The notes under the pieces: model-generated
Seen by the model: only the letters and a program-made list of their open reading frames with translations
The model's database searches: none
Told to the model about the DNA's origin: nothing
Shown here: positions 1-8,304 of the stretch, in pieces
Layout: the number at the start of each line of letters is the position of its first letter
Position numbering within the stretch: position 1 is the stretch's first letter
Made by a program: the position numbers and the translations under genes
Assembly: GCA_037965595.1 (NCBI GenBank)
Contig: CP150183.1
Location: 2,480,001 to 2,544,000, forward strand
Length of the DNA stretch: 64,000 nt
Direction: 5' to 3'
Origin: Alkalihalobacillus sp. FSL W8-0930
Lineage (GTDB): Bacteria; Bacillota; Bacilli; Bacillales; Bacillaceae_D

Positions 1-391
1 CTACAGCAGTTAGTGAATACGCACTAATGTTTTGAGCAAGCAAGAAACCATCACGAGTTGTATTAAGATACTCGCCTTCAAGCTCTTCTTTATTTGCAAA
101 AGCAATACAGTGGGCTAAACCATGAATCGTTCCAACTTCTTCTTTGATTTGCTTAAACGTAGAAGCAATTTCTTCGTCACTTGTAATATCACAAGGTAAT
201 ACTAAATGATCATCACGATCCAAGCTTTCCGCTAATTGACGAACGTTTTTTTCTAGACGCTCTCCTGCATATGTAAAAATTAAACGAGCTCCAGCCTTCG
301 CTAGAGACTGAGAAATTCCCCAGGCAATACTGCGTTTGTTTGCAACACCCATAACAACGAATGTGCGGTTTTCTAAAGATAATTGAAACAT
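1..391 (-). CDS. fabI: Enoyl-[acyl-carrier-protein] reductase FabI, N-terminal part
   Basis: The first 130 residues of an NADH/NADPH-dependent enoyl-ACP reductase are present; the rest lies beyond the left edge. The enzyme does the last step of each fatty-acid elongation cycle in the cytoplasm. The protein begins MFQLSLENRTFVVMGVANKR, and the variant Rossmann glycine motif of the FabI branch (G15, then S21-I-A-W-G) is visible. The ATG at 391 follows a strong AGGAGG. In B. subtilis fabI also lies beside yjbO-nadF-yjbM. Identity is secure; the catalytic Tyr/Lys lie outside the window. Confidence 0.93.
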   Translation of the reverse strand, partial: MFQLSLENRTFVVMGVANKRSIAWGISQSLAKAGARLIFTYAGERLEKNVRQLAESLDRDDHLVLPCDITSDEEIASTFKQIKEEVGTIHGLAHCIAFANKEELEGEYLNTTRDGFLLAQNISAYSLTAV

Positions 392-447
392 AAAATTTCC
401 TCCTATTGGTTGTTGCTAGTAGTTGGTCCTAATGATTGTACCATATT

Positions 448-1362
448 TTATTCCGACTTTTCGATTTGAGTCAGTAATCGGCTAAAATCGTCTGGTGGCT
501 TTGCTTCAAAAACCATACTCTCTTGTGTAAAAGGATGGGTAAAAGAAAGCTTATAGCTATGTAGTGCTTGGCGATCTAATCCTAAAGATTCTCCACCATA
601 TAGTTCATCTCCTGCTAAAGGATGCCCTATTGATGAAAAATGAACCCGAATCTGATGGGTACGCCCTGTTTCAAGTGCAATTCGAACATACGATAACGAA
701 GAAGTTGATCCTAGCGTTTCATAATGAGTTACGGCTGGTTTACCATCTGGTGTCACCATGCGCTCGATAATACTATCAGGCTTTCGTCCAATCGGCAGAT
801 TAATCGTTCCATTTGGAGGGGTAACCACTCCCTGGACAATCGCTTCGTATCGCCTCTGCAAATGCCCTTCTTTTTGCTGTTTGCTCATTTGATCATGCGC
901 ATAACGGTGCTTGGCAATGACCAAAAGACCTGATGTCCCGCGATCTAGTCGATTAACCGGGTGAAACGTTGCTTGAATAGTATGTGCTTGATAGTAGGCT
1001 AATACTGCGTTGGCAAGAGTTCCTCGAGGGTATTCACGAGATGGAATGGTTGCCATACCTGCAGCTTTATTTACAATAAGAAAATGCTCATCCTCAAACA
1101 CAATGTCAAAGGGCCTTGCTTCTGGAATTAATCCTTTTGAAGGAGTTTCCGGAGAAAGCTGAACCACTACCTCATCCCCCTCCTCCAAAACCGTTCGGAC
1201 CGTTTTTTCCTCACCATTTACGCGTAGCGAGCCACCATGGTATTTAATCGAAGCGAGCATTTTTTTTGATATCTGTTTCCGGACTCTTAAAAAGGCACGC
1301 AGACTTGTATTTGCCGAAGAAGCTTCAACCTTCCAAACAAACGTAGGTTGATTATTCACCAA
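448..1362 (-). CDS. yjbO: RluA/RluD-family RNA pseudouridine synthase (YjbO)
   Basis: A 304-residue pseudouridine synthase that should isomerise uridine in RNA, probably 23S rRNA or tRNA. An S4-like RNA-binding region (about residues 19-70) precedes the catalytic domain. The signature [12 protein letters not shown] is present with catalytic Asp140, and the later RTHQIRVH motif is intact. The start is a TTG at 1362, with GGAG seven bases upstream; the next codon, GTG, is the alternative. It overlaps the end of the NAD kinase gene by 11 bp, so the two are translationally coupled. The exact target nucleotide cannot be told from sequence. Confidence 0.9.
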   Translation of the reverse strand: MVNNQPTFVWKVEASSANTSLRAFLRVRKQISKKMLASIKYHGGSLRVNGEEKTVRTVLEEGDEVVVQLSPETPSKGLIPEARPFDIVFEDEHFLIVNKAAGMATIPSREYPRGTLANAVLAYYQAHTIQATFHPVNRLDRGTSGLLVIAKHRYAHDQMSKQQKEGHLQRRYEAIVQGVVTPPNGTINLPIGRKPDSIIERMVTPDGKPAVTHYETLGSTSSLSYVRIALETGRTHQIRVHFSSIGHPLAGDELYGGESLGLDRQALHSYKLSFTHPFTQESMVFEAKPPDDFSRLLTQIEKSE

Positions 1363-2149
1363 TAAACGACTCCTTCACTCTTTTCCAAAATGGAAAAGGA
1401 CGAAAACGAGCAAATCGAATGTTCTCTTCTGCCACTCTACATTGAATGGAGGCAATCTCTTGATGATTAATGGTGTGATGATCAATCGTAACCTGTACGT
1501 CCTCATTTTGAATGAGCTTCAATAAACAAGTATGATGCTGTGGCAAAACAAGCGGTGAGCCAATCGTCCGATACACACGATTATTAATAGAAGCCATTTC
1601 AGAAATCTGAAGAGAAGCAAGGGATGGATGCAGGATGGCGCCACCTAACGCTTTATTATAGGCCGTACTTCCTGACGGTGTGGATATACAAAGCCCGTCT
1701 CCTCGAAATGTTTCAAATGTCTCCCCTTTGATCTCTACATTACAGACTAGGGAGGAACCTTGAGAATTCTTAACTGTTGCTTCATTAAGTGCCAAATAAC
1801 GCTTTGGCGTCGAACCATCCGCATAGCGTACAACCACTTCTAACAGCGGATACTCCACTACTTGAAACGGTGTTTTTGCAATATGAATAATCAAATTCTC
1901 TACTTCATCTGGAATCCAATCGGCATAAAAACCTAAGTGTCCTGTATGAACACCAACAAAAGCTGTTTCTTCAAGTCGGTGACTGTAATCGTGGAAGGCT
2001 TGAAGGAGCGTTCCATCTCCGCCTACTGAGATCACAATCTCCGGCTCTTGTTCATTTTCTGTTAAACCAAATTCATTAAGTGATCGTATGATTTGTTCAA
2101 CCAATGCATCTGATATTGAATCGCCACGTGATGCGACTGCGTAATTCAA
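1352..2149 (-). CDS. nadK: NAD kinase
   Basis: A 265-residue ATP-NAD kinase (called ppnKA or nadF in B. subtilis) that phosphorylates NAD to NADP in the cytoplasm. The diagnostic GGDGT motif is at residues 43-47 (Asp45 catalytic), and the LNEATVK stretch with the conserved Asn-Glu is at 121-127. The glycine-rich [15 protein letters not shown] segment follows. The start is TTG at 2149, preceded by GAGGTGA; an in-frame upstream ATG is blocked by a stop. It lies 19 bp downstream of yjbM and overlaps yjbO, forming one reverse-strand operon yjbL-yjbM-nadK-yjbO. Confidence 0.93.
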   Translation of the reverse strand: MNYAVASRGDSISDALVEQIIRSLNEFGLTENEQEPEIVISVGGDGTLLQAFHDYSHRLEETAFVGVHTGHLGFYADWIPDEVENLIIHIAKTPFQVVEYPLLEVVVRYADGSTPKRYLALNEATVKNSQGSSLVCNVEIKGETFETFRGDGLCISTPSGSTAYNKALGGAILHPSLASLQISEMASINNRVYRTIGSPLVLPQHHTCLLKLIQNEDVQVTIDHHTINHQEIASIQCRVAEENIRFARFRPFPFWKRVKESFIGE

Positions 2150-2168
2150 TGGATCACCTCATTTTACA

Positions 2169-2804
2169 TTACTGTATATTTTGTTGCTGTTGATGTTTTG
2201 CTGATAGGAGTCGCTGGGCCTCCCTAACCTCATCTCGAATAATGGACATCTCTTCGTCTAGTTGAAATGCGGCTTCCGATGCTCGCATCAGTCTCATGCT
2301 AATATCCTCAGGAATTTCCCCACTATACTTATAGCGCAAAGAGTGTTCGATTGTTGCCCAGAAGTTCATCGACAAGGTCCGTACTTGAAGTTCGACCTGA
2401 ATCTTCTTTTCACCTTGGATGGTTTGGACCGGATACCAAATAATTAAATGATACGACCTGTACCCACTCGGTTTTTGCTCCAGAATATAGTCTCGTTCTT
2501 CTATAATTTCAAAGTCTTTACGTTTGCGAATGAGTTCAATGACTGTTTCAATATCTTCAACAAACTGGGTGACAATTCGGACACCTGCTAGATCTTGAAT
2601 CTCTTTTTCGAGGTCATCAAACGAAATCTTCTTACGCGCAGCTTTATTTAAAATACTTGATACGGGTTTCACTCGCCCGGTCACAAATTCAATAGGTGTA
2701 TGGTTAGAGCTTTTTTGATATTGCTCCCTGATCCCCTTTAACTTAACCTTTAATTCTTCAACTGCCTGTTTATATGGTGACAGAAGTTCATCCCAGCTGT
2801 TCAT
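2169..2804 (-). CDS. yjbM: Small alarmone synthetase YjbM (RelQ/SAS1 type)
   Basis: A 211-residue single-domain (p)ppGpp synthetase that transfers pyrophosphate from ATP to GTP or GDP. There is no HD hydrolase domain. RelA/SpoT synthetase motifs are seen: DLAGVRIVTQFVEDI, then GYRSYHLIIWYP, then QVELQVRTLSMNFWATIEHS with a YKY pocket. Length and order match YjbM (SAS1/RelQ), known to form tetramers in B. subtilis. The ATG follows AGGTGGTGA. It sits between yjbL and nadK as in B. subtilis. A second enzyme of this class lies at 20474-21211. Confidence 0.92.
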   Translation of the reverse strand: MNSWDELLSPYKQAVEELKVKLKGIREQYQKSSNHTPIEFVTGRVKPVSSILNKAARKKISFDDLEKEIQDLAGVRIVTQFVEDIETVIELIRKRKDFEIIEERDYILEQKPSGYRSYHLIIWYPVQTIQGEKKIQVELQVRTLSMNFWATIEHSLRYKYSGEIPEDISMRLMRASEAAFQLDEEMSIIRDEVREAQRLLSAKHQQQQNIQ

Positions 2805-2817
2805 GTTTAATCACCAC

Positions 2818-3210
2818 CTAATTAGTTTCGTTCAGATGAAAGGCTTTTAATACGGCTTGTTCAAAATCAGCACCGTAATTCCCATTGCCTGCAATGTTCT
2901 CTAAGAGAAAATCAAATTCTTCATGGAACCCTGTAAGCTCCATTCCTTGATCTTCTCCTAAGACAAGCCAAATAGGCTTTTTTGTTTGATAAGCTTGGTT
3001 AACGGTTTCCCACATTTCTTGATGGAACACAATGTGATGAAAACCTGTATCATCTTCAATTATGTATACAAATGCAAATCCATCAGAGTCAACGAGCAAT
3101 CGGTTCCCAGGTTTCACCTTTTGTGCTGTTTCGATTGGTACGTTCTCATGGCCAACTACACGCCATTGGGTATCGGTTTCAATCATTTCTATAATGTGTA
3201 TTTTGTGCAT
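2818..3210 (-). CDS. yjbL: UPF0738 family protein YjbL
   Basis: A 130-residue soluble protein of unknown function, first gene of the reverse operon leading into yjbM. It matches the UPF0738 (YjbL) family by position and by the central DSDGFAFVYIIEDD segment, recalled from the family and not searched. No membrane segment, signal peptide or catalytic motif is visible, and the C-terminal half is acidic. The ATG has a moderate GAGGGG site. Family assignment rests largely on synteny, so function should be treated as unknown. Confidence 0.75.
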   Translation of the reverse strand: MHKIHIIEMIETDTQWRVVGHENVPIETAQKVKPGNRLLVDSDGFAFVYIIEDDTGFHHIVFHQEMWETVNQAYQTKKPIWLVLGEDQGMELTGFHEEFDFLLENIAGNGNYGADFEQAVLKAFHLNETN

Positions 3211-3314
3211 AGTATGTACCCCTCATTCCAAATGAAAAATCAAGCGTATTCCACTTACCAGTTTATCATATTTTTAAGCGGCACAGAATTGATTCCCCAC
3301 AGAACTGAACGAAG

Positions 3315-3343
3315 TTGAGCTAAAAATTTCTCTATGTCATAAT
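3315..3343 (+). promoter_or_regulatory. Sigma-A-like promoter of yjbK
   Basis: TTGAGC and CATAAT are separated by exactly 17 bp, 46 bp upstream of the yjbK ATG. Seen in sequence; activity is inferred. Confidence 0.55.
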
Positions 3344-3388
3344 AGATAGATCCATAAACCGTTGATTAATCAGGAGGACCTTACCTAA

Positions 3389-3976
3389 ATGGCTCAAGAA
3401 CTTGAATTTGAAACCAAAACATTAGTATTTTTAGATGAGTTTCATGCATTACATACTTTTTTTCAAACAACAAATCAAGAAGCGATCACTCAACACAATC
3501 ATTATTTTGAAACACCAGCTTTCGCTTTAAAGGAAGCAGGTTCTGCCTTACGCATACGAGAGAAACATAAGAAGTCTACTCTAACATTAAAACAACCTGC
3601 TCTAGACGGCGGGTTACTTGAAACACATCAATCCATTACAGAGGATGAACAAAAAGTAGCTATTAAAGAAGGCAAGCTACCTGATGGAGAGGTTTTACAG
3701 CGAGTAAGCTCCCTACAAATTCATACAGATGATCTAAAATTTATTGGTACCTTAACAACGGATCGCCTAGAGTTTCCTTATGACGGAGGAACGGTTTGTC
3801 TTGATAAGAGTAGCTATCATGGTGTGATCGATTACGAGCTTGAGTTTGAAGGAACATCAATGGAGCATGCCGAGCAAGTAATCACGTCCATTCTAAAGAA
3901 AACAAATATCCAAAGAAAAAAAACACCGAACAAGGTTGCTCGATTCTTTGCACAAAAAGAAACTAAGCGTACATAG
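3389..3976 (+). CDS. yjbK: CYTH-domain triphosphate tunnel protein YjbK
   Basis: A 195-residue CYTH protein of the triphosphate tunnel metalloenzyme superfamily, which bind triphosphate in a beta-barrel with divalent metals. The N-terminal ExExK signature is present (E4-F-E-T-K within MAQELEFETK), with the basic tunnel residues LRIREKHKKSTLTLKQP and the later YELEFEG strand. Bacterial relatives act as tripolyphosphatase or thiamine triphosphatase; the substrate here is not decidable. AGGAGG precedes the ATG by about 11 bp. It is divergent from yjbL, next to the alarmone synthetase gene, and ends at a bidirectional terminator shared with yjbJ. Confidence 0.85.
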   Translation: MAQELEFETKTLVFLDEFHALHTFFQTTNQEAITQHNHYFETPAFALKEAGSALRIREKHKKSTLTLKQPALDGGLLETHQSITEDEQKVAIKEGKLPDGEVLQRVSSLQIHTDDLKFIGTLTTDRLEFPYDGGTVCLDKSSYHGVIDYELEFEGTSMEHAEQVITSILKKTNIQRKKTPNKVARFFAQKETKRT

Positions 3977-3982
3977 TAAATA

Positions 3983-4030
3983 AAAAAAGACGAAAGAACG
4001 GTGATATCATCCCATTCTTTCGTCTTTTTT
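3983..4030. terminator. Bidirectional terminator between yjbK and yjbJ
   Basis: A 16-bp perfect stem (3983-3998 with 4015-4030) ends in A6 on one side and T6 on the other, so it can stop both converging genes. Confidence 0.9.
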
Positions 4031-4045
4031 CGCCGTTACATTTGA

Positions 4046-4714
4046 TTAAACAGTTCGAAACGTGTTCATTACCTTTGGTACATAAGCCATGGTTTCTTTG
4101 AACGGTGGGATGCCATTGTACTTATCAACGTTGCCCGGACCCGCGTTATAAGCAGCAAGAGCCTTTTCAATAGAGCCGTTATATTTTGTCAGCATGCTTT
4201 TCAAATACTTTGCGCCACCGTTAATGTTTTGCTCAGGATCAAATACATTCTGTACACCGAGCCCTCTAGCCGTTGCAGGCATCAGCTGCATAAGTCCCGA
4301 GGCTCCTACATGACTTTTAGCGTTCGGGTTAAAATTTGATTCTTGCTTGATCACCGCATAAAGCAATTTAGGATCTAACGAATAACGAGCTGCTGCTTTA
4401 TCAATCAAATCTTTAAAAGGGTATGGCGTACTTGGTGCATTTGTATTGACTGGAACGGTTTCAGGTGATTGAATGTGCGAAACCTGCTGTTGAATGGATT
4501 CAAACCGTTCTTTCGCTGCTTGAGATAAAAATAGATCACTTATACTTGTTTGTGGCGGTTCCAATAACGGTTGCTGATTAAGCTGATTATGGAGTACATC
4601 AGAAAACATATGATTTGCTTCATTAGCTGAACCACCATATCGTTGATTCGCCCAAGATAGCTGTGTTTGGTTTTTCATATTTACTAATTGATTATGTAAC
4701 AATGAAAATTCCAT
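4046..4714 (-). CDS. yjbJ: Lytic transglycosylase-domain protein YjbJ
   Basis: A 222-residue protein whose C-terminal half (about 103-222) is an SLT/goose-lysozyme-like lytic transglycosylase domain that should cleave peptidoglycan. Catalytic Glu125 lies in VIKQESNFNP. The GASGLMQLMPATA and AAYNAGPGNV motifs are complete. The first 100 residues are polar, Gln/Asn-rich and of low complexity, and no signal peptide or lipobox is visible, which is odd for a wall hydrolase. The ATG follows GAGGGTGAGAAG. It is convergent with yjbK and divergent from yjbI. The fold is certain; how it is exported is not. Confidence 0.88.
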   Translation of the reverse strand: MEFSLLHNQLVNMKNQTQLSWANQRYGGSANEANHMFSDVLHNQLNQQPLLEPPQTSISDLFLSQAAKERFESIQQQVSHIQSPETVPVNTNAPSTPYPFKDLIDKAAARYSLDPKLLYAVIKQESNFNPNAKSHVGASGLMQLMPATARGLGVQNVFDPEQNINGGAKYLKSMLTKYNGSIEKALAAYNAGPGNVDKYNGIPPFKETMAYVPKVMNTFRTV

Positions 4715-4825
4715 CTTCTCACCCTCTTCTCATCCATTACTTTTTTTACTATACCAAAGCCTGTCCCACAAACCAACAGAAAAACAAACATTAATTCCAA
4801 TATATTCAATTGCCGTACAGATTAT

Positions 4826-4854
4826 TTGAAGTTCTTAATCAAGGTTGCTACAAT
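4826..4854 (+). promoter_or_regulatory. Sigma-A-like promoter of yjbI-yjbH
   Basis: TTGAAG, 17 bp, then TACAAT with an extended -10 TG. It ends 33 bp before the yjbI ATG, which argues against any start upstream of 4888. Confidence 0.6.
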
Positions 4855-4887
4855 GTAGAAGAGGTTGACAAAGGGAGTGTAACTGTC

Positions 4888-5268
4888 ATGCCAGATTCCA
4901 ATTCTACTCCGTATATAGCTCTAGGTGGCGAAGAGGTGCTTTCAAAATTAGTAGACACCTTCTATTTTCATGTAAGCAACCATACTCTATTATCGGATTT
5001 ATTTCCTGATGATTTAACAGAAACAGCTTATAAACAAAAACAATTTCTTACACAATTTTTAGGAGGGCCTTCTCTATATACTGAAGAGTTTGGTCATCCG
5101 ATGCTTAGAGCTAGACATCTTCCATTCCCCATAACCGAGGAACATGCCAATGCATGGTTACAGTGTATGGAGCAAGCACTCGAAGATGTAAAAGTTGATC
5201 AAACAGTGCGTATGTATATGATGGAACGCCTTTCTTTAACTGCACATCATATGGTAAATACGCCTTAG
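4888..5268 (+). CDS. yjbI: Group II truncated haemoglobin YjbI
   Basis: A 126-residue truncated 2/2 globin (trHbO type) that binds haem and oxygen. The family block FLTQFLGGPSLYTEEFGHPMLRARH is present in substance, including the proximal His in the GHPML stretch. Start at ATG 4888 is chosen because GGGAG precedes it, a promoter lies just upstream, and the resulting N-terminus (MPDSNSTPYIALGG) fits the length of B. subtilis YjbI. The open frame extends further upstream to a TTG at 4810 but has no ribosome site. Only 15 bp separate it from yjbH. Confidence 0.92.
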   Translation: MPDSNSTPYIALGGEEVLSKLVDTFYFHVSNHTLLSDLFPDDLTETAYKQKQFLTQFLGGPSLYTEEFGHPMLRARHLPFPITEEHANAWLQCMEQALEDVKVDQTVRMYMMERLSLTAHHMVNTP

Positions 5269-5283
5269 AAAGGAGAATGACCA

Positions 5284-6195
5284 TTGAATCCTCAAGAGAT
5301 GTTAGCAACGTGTGATGATAAACAGGGCGTATGTGGTCTAAATCCAGGTGTATCTTATCCAACTAAACAATTAAAACCTATTGAAATTTATACTTTTATT
5401 GATCCACTATGTTCTGAATGCTGGGCCATTGAGCCCATTTTAAAGAAGCTGTATCTGGAGTACGGCGCGTATTTTCGGATCCGGGTGATTTTGGCCGGGA
5501 AACTAAAAGTCTGGAATGCCTGTCCTTCATTAGTTTCAACGAAAAGAAACAATCGCTTCAAAGAGGACCCTCCAGGAGCAAAAGGAATGTCCTGTGAAGG
5601 TGCTGTACGATTTAAACCAGACGAACTTGAACCTTATCGTGCTTCACTAGCCATAAAAGCCGCCGAGCTGCAAGGACCTCAAGCTGGAACTAGGTTCTTG
5701 CGAAAGTTAAGGGAATACCTTTTTCTTGAAAAGCTAAATATCACCGATGAAAAGGTGCTAACTAACTGTGCAAAAGACGCTGGACTTGATCTTGAAGCTT
5801 TCACGTTTGATCTACATTCTCCTTCTTCTGCAAAGGCGCTTCAATGCGATGCCAAAACAACTAAAGAGATGGATGTAGAATCCGTACCGACGTTTGTCTT
5901 CTTTAATGATAATGTGGAAGAAGAAGGCATGAAAGTCTCTGGTCAATATCCGTATCACGTGTACGTTCAAATTCTAGAAGACATGCTTGGCTTTAAACCA
6001 GAACGTGCTGAGCCAATTGGATTAGAGGGATTTTTAAAGCAACATTTATTTGTTGCAACTGTCGAATGTGCAGCGGTTCTAAATATTACGGAGGAAGAAG
6101 CGACAAAGCAATTAAAGCTGCTTAAACTCCAACAGAAGGTTGAAGCTGTGCCATATAAGTATGGAACGTTTTGGCGCTATATTAAAAAAGAATAG
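5284..6195 (+). CDS. spxH: ClpXP adaptor YjbH (SpxH), DsbA-like fold
   Basis: A 303-residue thioredoxin/DsbA-fold protein. In B. subtilis YjbH delivers Spx to ClpXP for degradation and aggregates under disulfide stress. A CxxC (Cys43-Ser-Glu-Cys46) lies in FIDPLCSECWAIEP, and the N-terminus carries further cysteines (Cys10, Cys17) as in the metal-binding head of the family. The cis-Pro region reads SVPTFVFF. TTG start with GGAG eight bases upstream. It is cotranscribed with yjbI and only 4.6 kb from its substrate gene spx, so the regulator and its adaptor are linked. Confidence 0.92.
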   Translation: MNPQEMLATCDDKQGVCGLNPGVSYPTKQLKPIEIYTFIDPLCSECWAIEPILKKLYLEYGAYFRIRVILAGKLKVWNACPSLVSTKRNNRFKEDPPGAKGMSCEGAVRFKPDELEPYRASLAIKAAELQGPQAGTRFLRKLREYLFLEKLNITDEKVLTNCAKDAGLDLEAFTFDLHSPSSAKALQCDAKTTKEMDVESVPTFVFFNDNVEEEGMKVSGQYPYHVYVQILEDMLGFKPERAEPIGLEGFLKQHLFVATVECAAVLNITEEEATKQLKLLKLQQKVEAVPYKYGTFWRYIKKE

Positions 6196-6223
6196 CATGG
6201 ACGATTTGTTCGTTTCATAGAAT

Positions 6224-6258
6224 AAAACAGGACACCATTAAGGCGTCCTGTTTTTTCT
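6224..6258 (+). terminator. Terminator after yjbH
   Basis: An AAAACAGGAC / GTCCTGTTTT stem with one internal mismatch and a T6 tail, 28 bp after the yjbH stop. Confidence 0.8.
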
Positions 6259-6276
6259 CTATAAGGAGTGGGATAG

Positions 6277-6456
6277 GTGAAAGCAATCACATTGGTGTTT
6301 AAACTATGCATCGTCATCGTGACGTTTTTTTTGTACTTGCTCGGATTGATGAATGTTTTCCCCGTTTTGATCGGAGGCGTCCTATTCTTTCTTTCCATTC
6401 TCTTTTTACTCTATCCTTCTGTGAAGGCAAATCGGTTTAAAGGATTTCGCTCTTAG
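6277..6456 (+). CDS. Small two-helix membrane protein at the yizD position
   Basis: A 59-residue protein starting at GTG, with GGAG nine bases upstream, and ending in FKGFRS. Two hydrophobic segments (about residues 3-22 and 26-47) predict a small integral membrane protein with a basic C-terminus. It lies between yjbH and pepF, where B. subtilis carries the small gene yizD; homology is suspected from position only. Its stop overlaps the pepF stop tail to tail by 4 bp. It follows the yjbH terminator, so it needs its own promoter or read-through. Confidence 0.65.
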   Translation: MKAITLVFKLCIVIVTFFLYLLGLMNVFPVLIGGVLFFLSILFLLYPSVKANRFKGFRS

Positions 6457-8255
6457 TCTTCTAGTAATTCTTCCATCTGATCAAGAGTTTGCTCAAATAA
6501 TTCCATTGCCTGTTTGATTGGATCAGCTGTTGTCATATCTACCCCTGCCTTTTTCAACATATCAATAGGGTATTCAGAGCTTCCTGTTTTTAAGAATGAT
6601 AGAAATCTGTCAACAGCTGGTTGACCTTCCTCAAGTATCTGTTTAGATAATGCTGCTGCTGCACTATATCCGGTTGCGTATTGGAACACATAAAAATTGT
6701 AGTAGAAGTGAGGAATTCTTGCCCATTCATATCCAATCTCTTTATCGATAACCATGTCCTGACCGTAATACTTTACGTTCAAATCATAGTACGAGCGTGT
6801 CAGTTCATCCGCCGTTAATGATCCACCTGCTTCTACTTTTTCATGAATAAGCTTCTCAAATTCAGCAAACATGGTTTGACGGAATACAGTACCTCTGAAC
6901 CCTTCTAAGAAATAATTCAGGATATAAAGTTTCTTTTCTTTGTCATCAAGTGTTTCAATAAAATGATGATGTAGTAAGGCTTCGTTTAATGTGGAAGCTA
7001 CTTCCGCTACGAAAATCGTGTAGTCACCATACACATATGGCTGTGTGCTTCTTGTATAGTCACTGTGTAAGCTATGCCCAAACTCATGAGCTAATGTGAA
7101 CAGATTATCAACATCATCCTGCCAGTTCATTAAAATAAATGGTTTTGTACCATACGATCCAGATGAATACGCACCGCTTCGCTTTCCCTTATTCTCCTGA
7201 ACATCTACCCATCTTTCTTCAAAGCCTTTTTTTAATCGATTAACATACTCTTCGCCTAAAGGGGCTACTGCTTCGATAACCTTCTGCTTGGCTTCCTCAT
7301 ATGTCACGCTGAACTCTACATCCTGAACAATTGGCGTATAAAGATCATACATATGTAGTTCTTCCACACCTAAACATTTTTTTCTCAAGCGAACGTAACG
7401 GTGAAGTAATGGCAGGTGATCTTCTACAGTCTCAACAAGTTGATCGTAAACACGTAATGGTATATGTGTTTCAGATAACGCAGCTTCCCTGGCACTATTA
7501 TATTTTCTTGATTGAGCATGAAAAATATCGCCTTTTACTTGTCCACTTAACGTGGCTGCAAACGTATTTTTATATGATTCATACGTAGCATATACAGCCT
7601 CAAACGCTGCTTTACGAACATCTCGATTCTTGCTTTGCAGGAGTGAGACAAAACGACCATGCGTAATCTGTACCTCTTTGCCGTCCTCTCCCTTAATAGT
7701 CGGGAACTCCAAATCAGCATTATTTAGGGCACCAAATGCCTGACTTGAAGCTAGGAGCGCTTCTTTCGCTCTTGCTAAAAGCTCCTCTTCCTTCTCAGAT
7801 AGAATATGGTCTCTCTGTTTTTTAAGTTGATCAAACATATGAGCAAATGCTTGTAACTCTTTCTTTTCTGAAACAAGAGTATCAAGTACCTTTGGTTCCA
7901 TTGCCAAAAGCTCTGGTGTAACAAATGCAGCCTTTTGTTCAAGAAGCGACATTAAACCATATGCTTGATCCTGCAGGGCAGAGTAATATGAATTCCCAGT
8001 ATCTTGATCATGTCTCATATGAGCATACGCAAATAATTTACCAAGCTGTTCTTCAAGCTCTAGCTGTTTGCTTAATGCTTGAAATAAAATGTCCGAAGAC
8101 TCACTTAGCTTTCCACGGAATTCGTCCATTTCAGAAACGTCTCCCTTAAATTGCTGTGCGACTTGCTCCCACTTTTCGTCGCTACTAAAAATCGATTCCA
8201 GATCCCATGTATCAGCCACTGGTACTTCGTTTCTCTCTAAAACGTTCTTAGTCAA
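6453..8255 (-). CDS. pepF: Oligoendopeptidase F (M3 family zinc peptidase)
   Basis: A 600-residue cytoplasmic M3B metallopeptidase that cleaves oligopeptides of roughly 7-17 residues. The zinc motif HEFGH is at about residues 390-394 (LAHEFGHSLHS), followed by the third-ligand glutamate region VAEVASTLNEALL. The start is TTG 8255, preceded by GGAGGTG at 6 bp; a longer open frame from 8270 would place the start over the ribosome site and was rejected. It follows coiA on the same strand, as in B. subtilis, with a 49-bp gap. Confidence 0.94.
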   Translation of the reverse strand: MTKNVLERNEVPVADTWDLESIFSSDEKWEQVAQQFKGDVSEMDEFRGKLSESSDILFQALSKQLELEEQLGKLFAYAHMRHDQDTGNSYYSALQDQAYGLMSLLEQKAAFVTPELLAMEPKVLDTLVSEKKELQAFAHMFDQLKKQRDHILSEKEEELLARAKEALLASSQAFGALNNADLEFPTIKGEDGKEVQITHGRFVSLLQSKNRDVRKAAFEAVYATYESYKNTFAATLSGQVKGDIFHAQSRKYNSAREAALSETHIPLRVYDQLVETVEDHLPLLHRYVRLRKKCLGVEELHMYDLYTPIVQDVEFSVTYEEAKQKVIEAVAPLGEEYVNRLKKGFEERWVDVQENKGKRSGAYSSGSYGTKPFILMNWQDDVDNLFTLAHEFGHSLHSDYTRSTQPYVYGDYTIFVAEVASTLNEALLHHHFIETLDDKEKKLYILNYFLEGFRGTVFRQTMFAEFEKLIHEKVEAGGSLTADELTRSYYDLNVKYYGQDMVIDKEIGYEWARIPHFYYNFYVFQYATGYSAAAALSKQILEEGQPAVDRFLSFLKTGSSEYPIDMLKKAGVDMTTADPIKQAMELFEQTLDQMEELLED

Positions 8256-8304
8256 TAAATACACCTCCAATAAACTAGCTCTGAGTATAGAGCTTCACCC
8301 TCTA

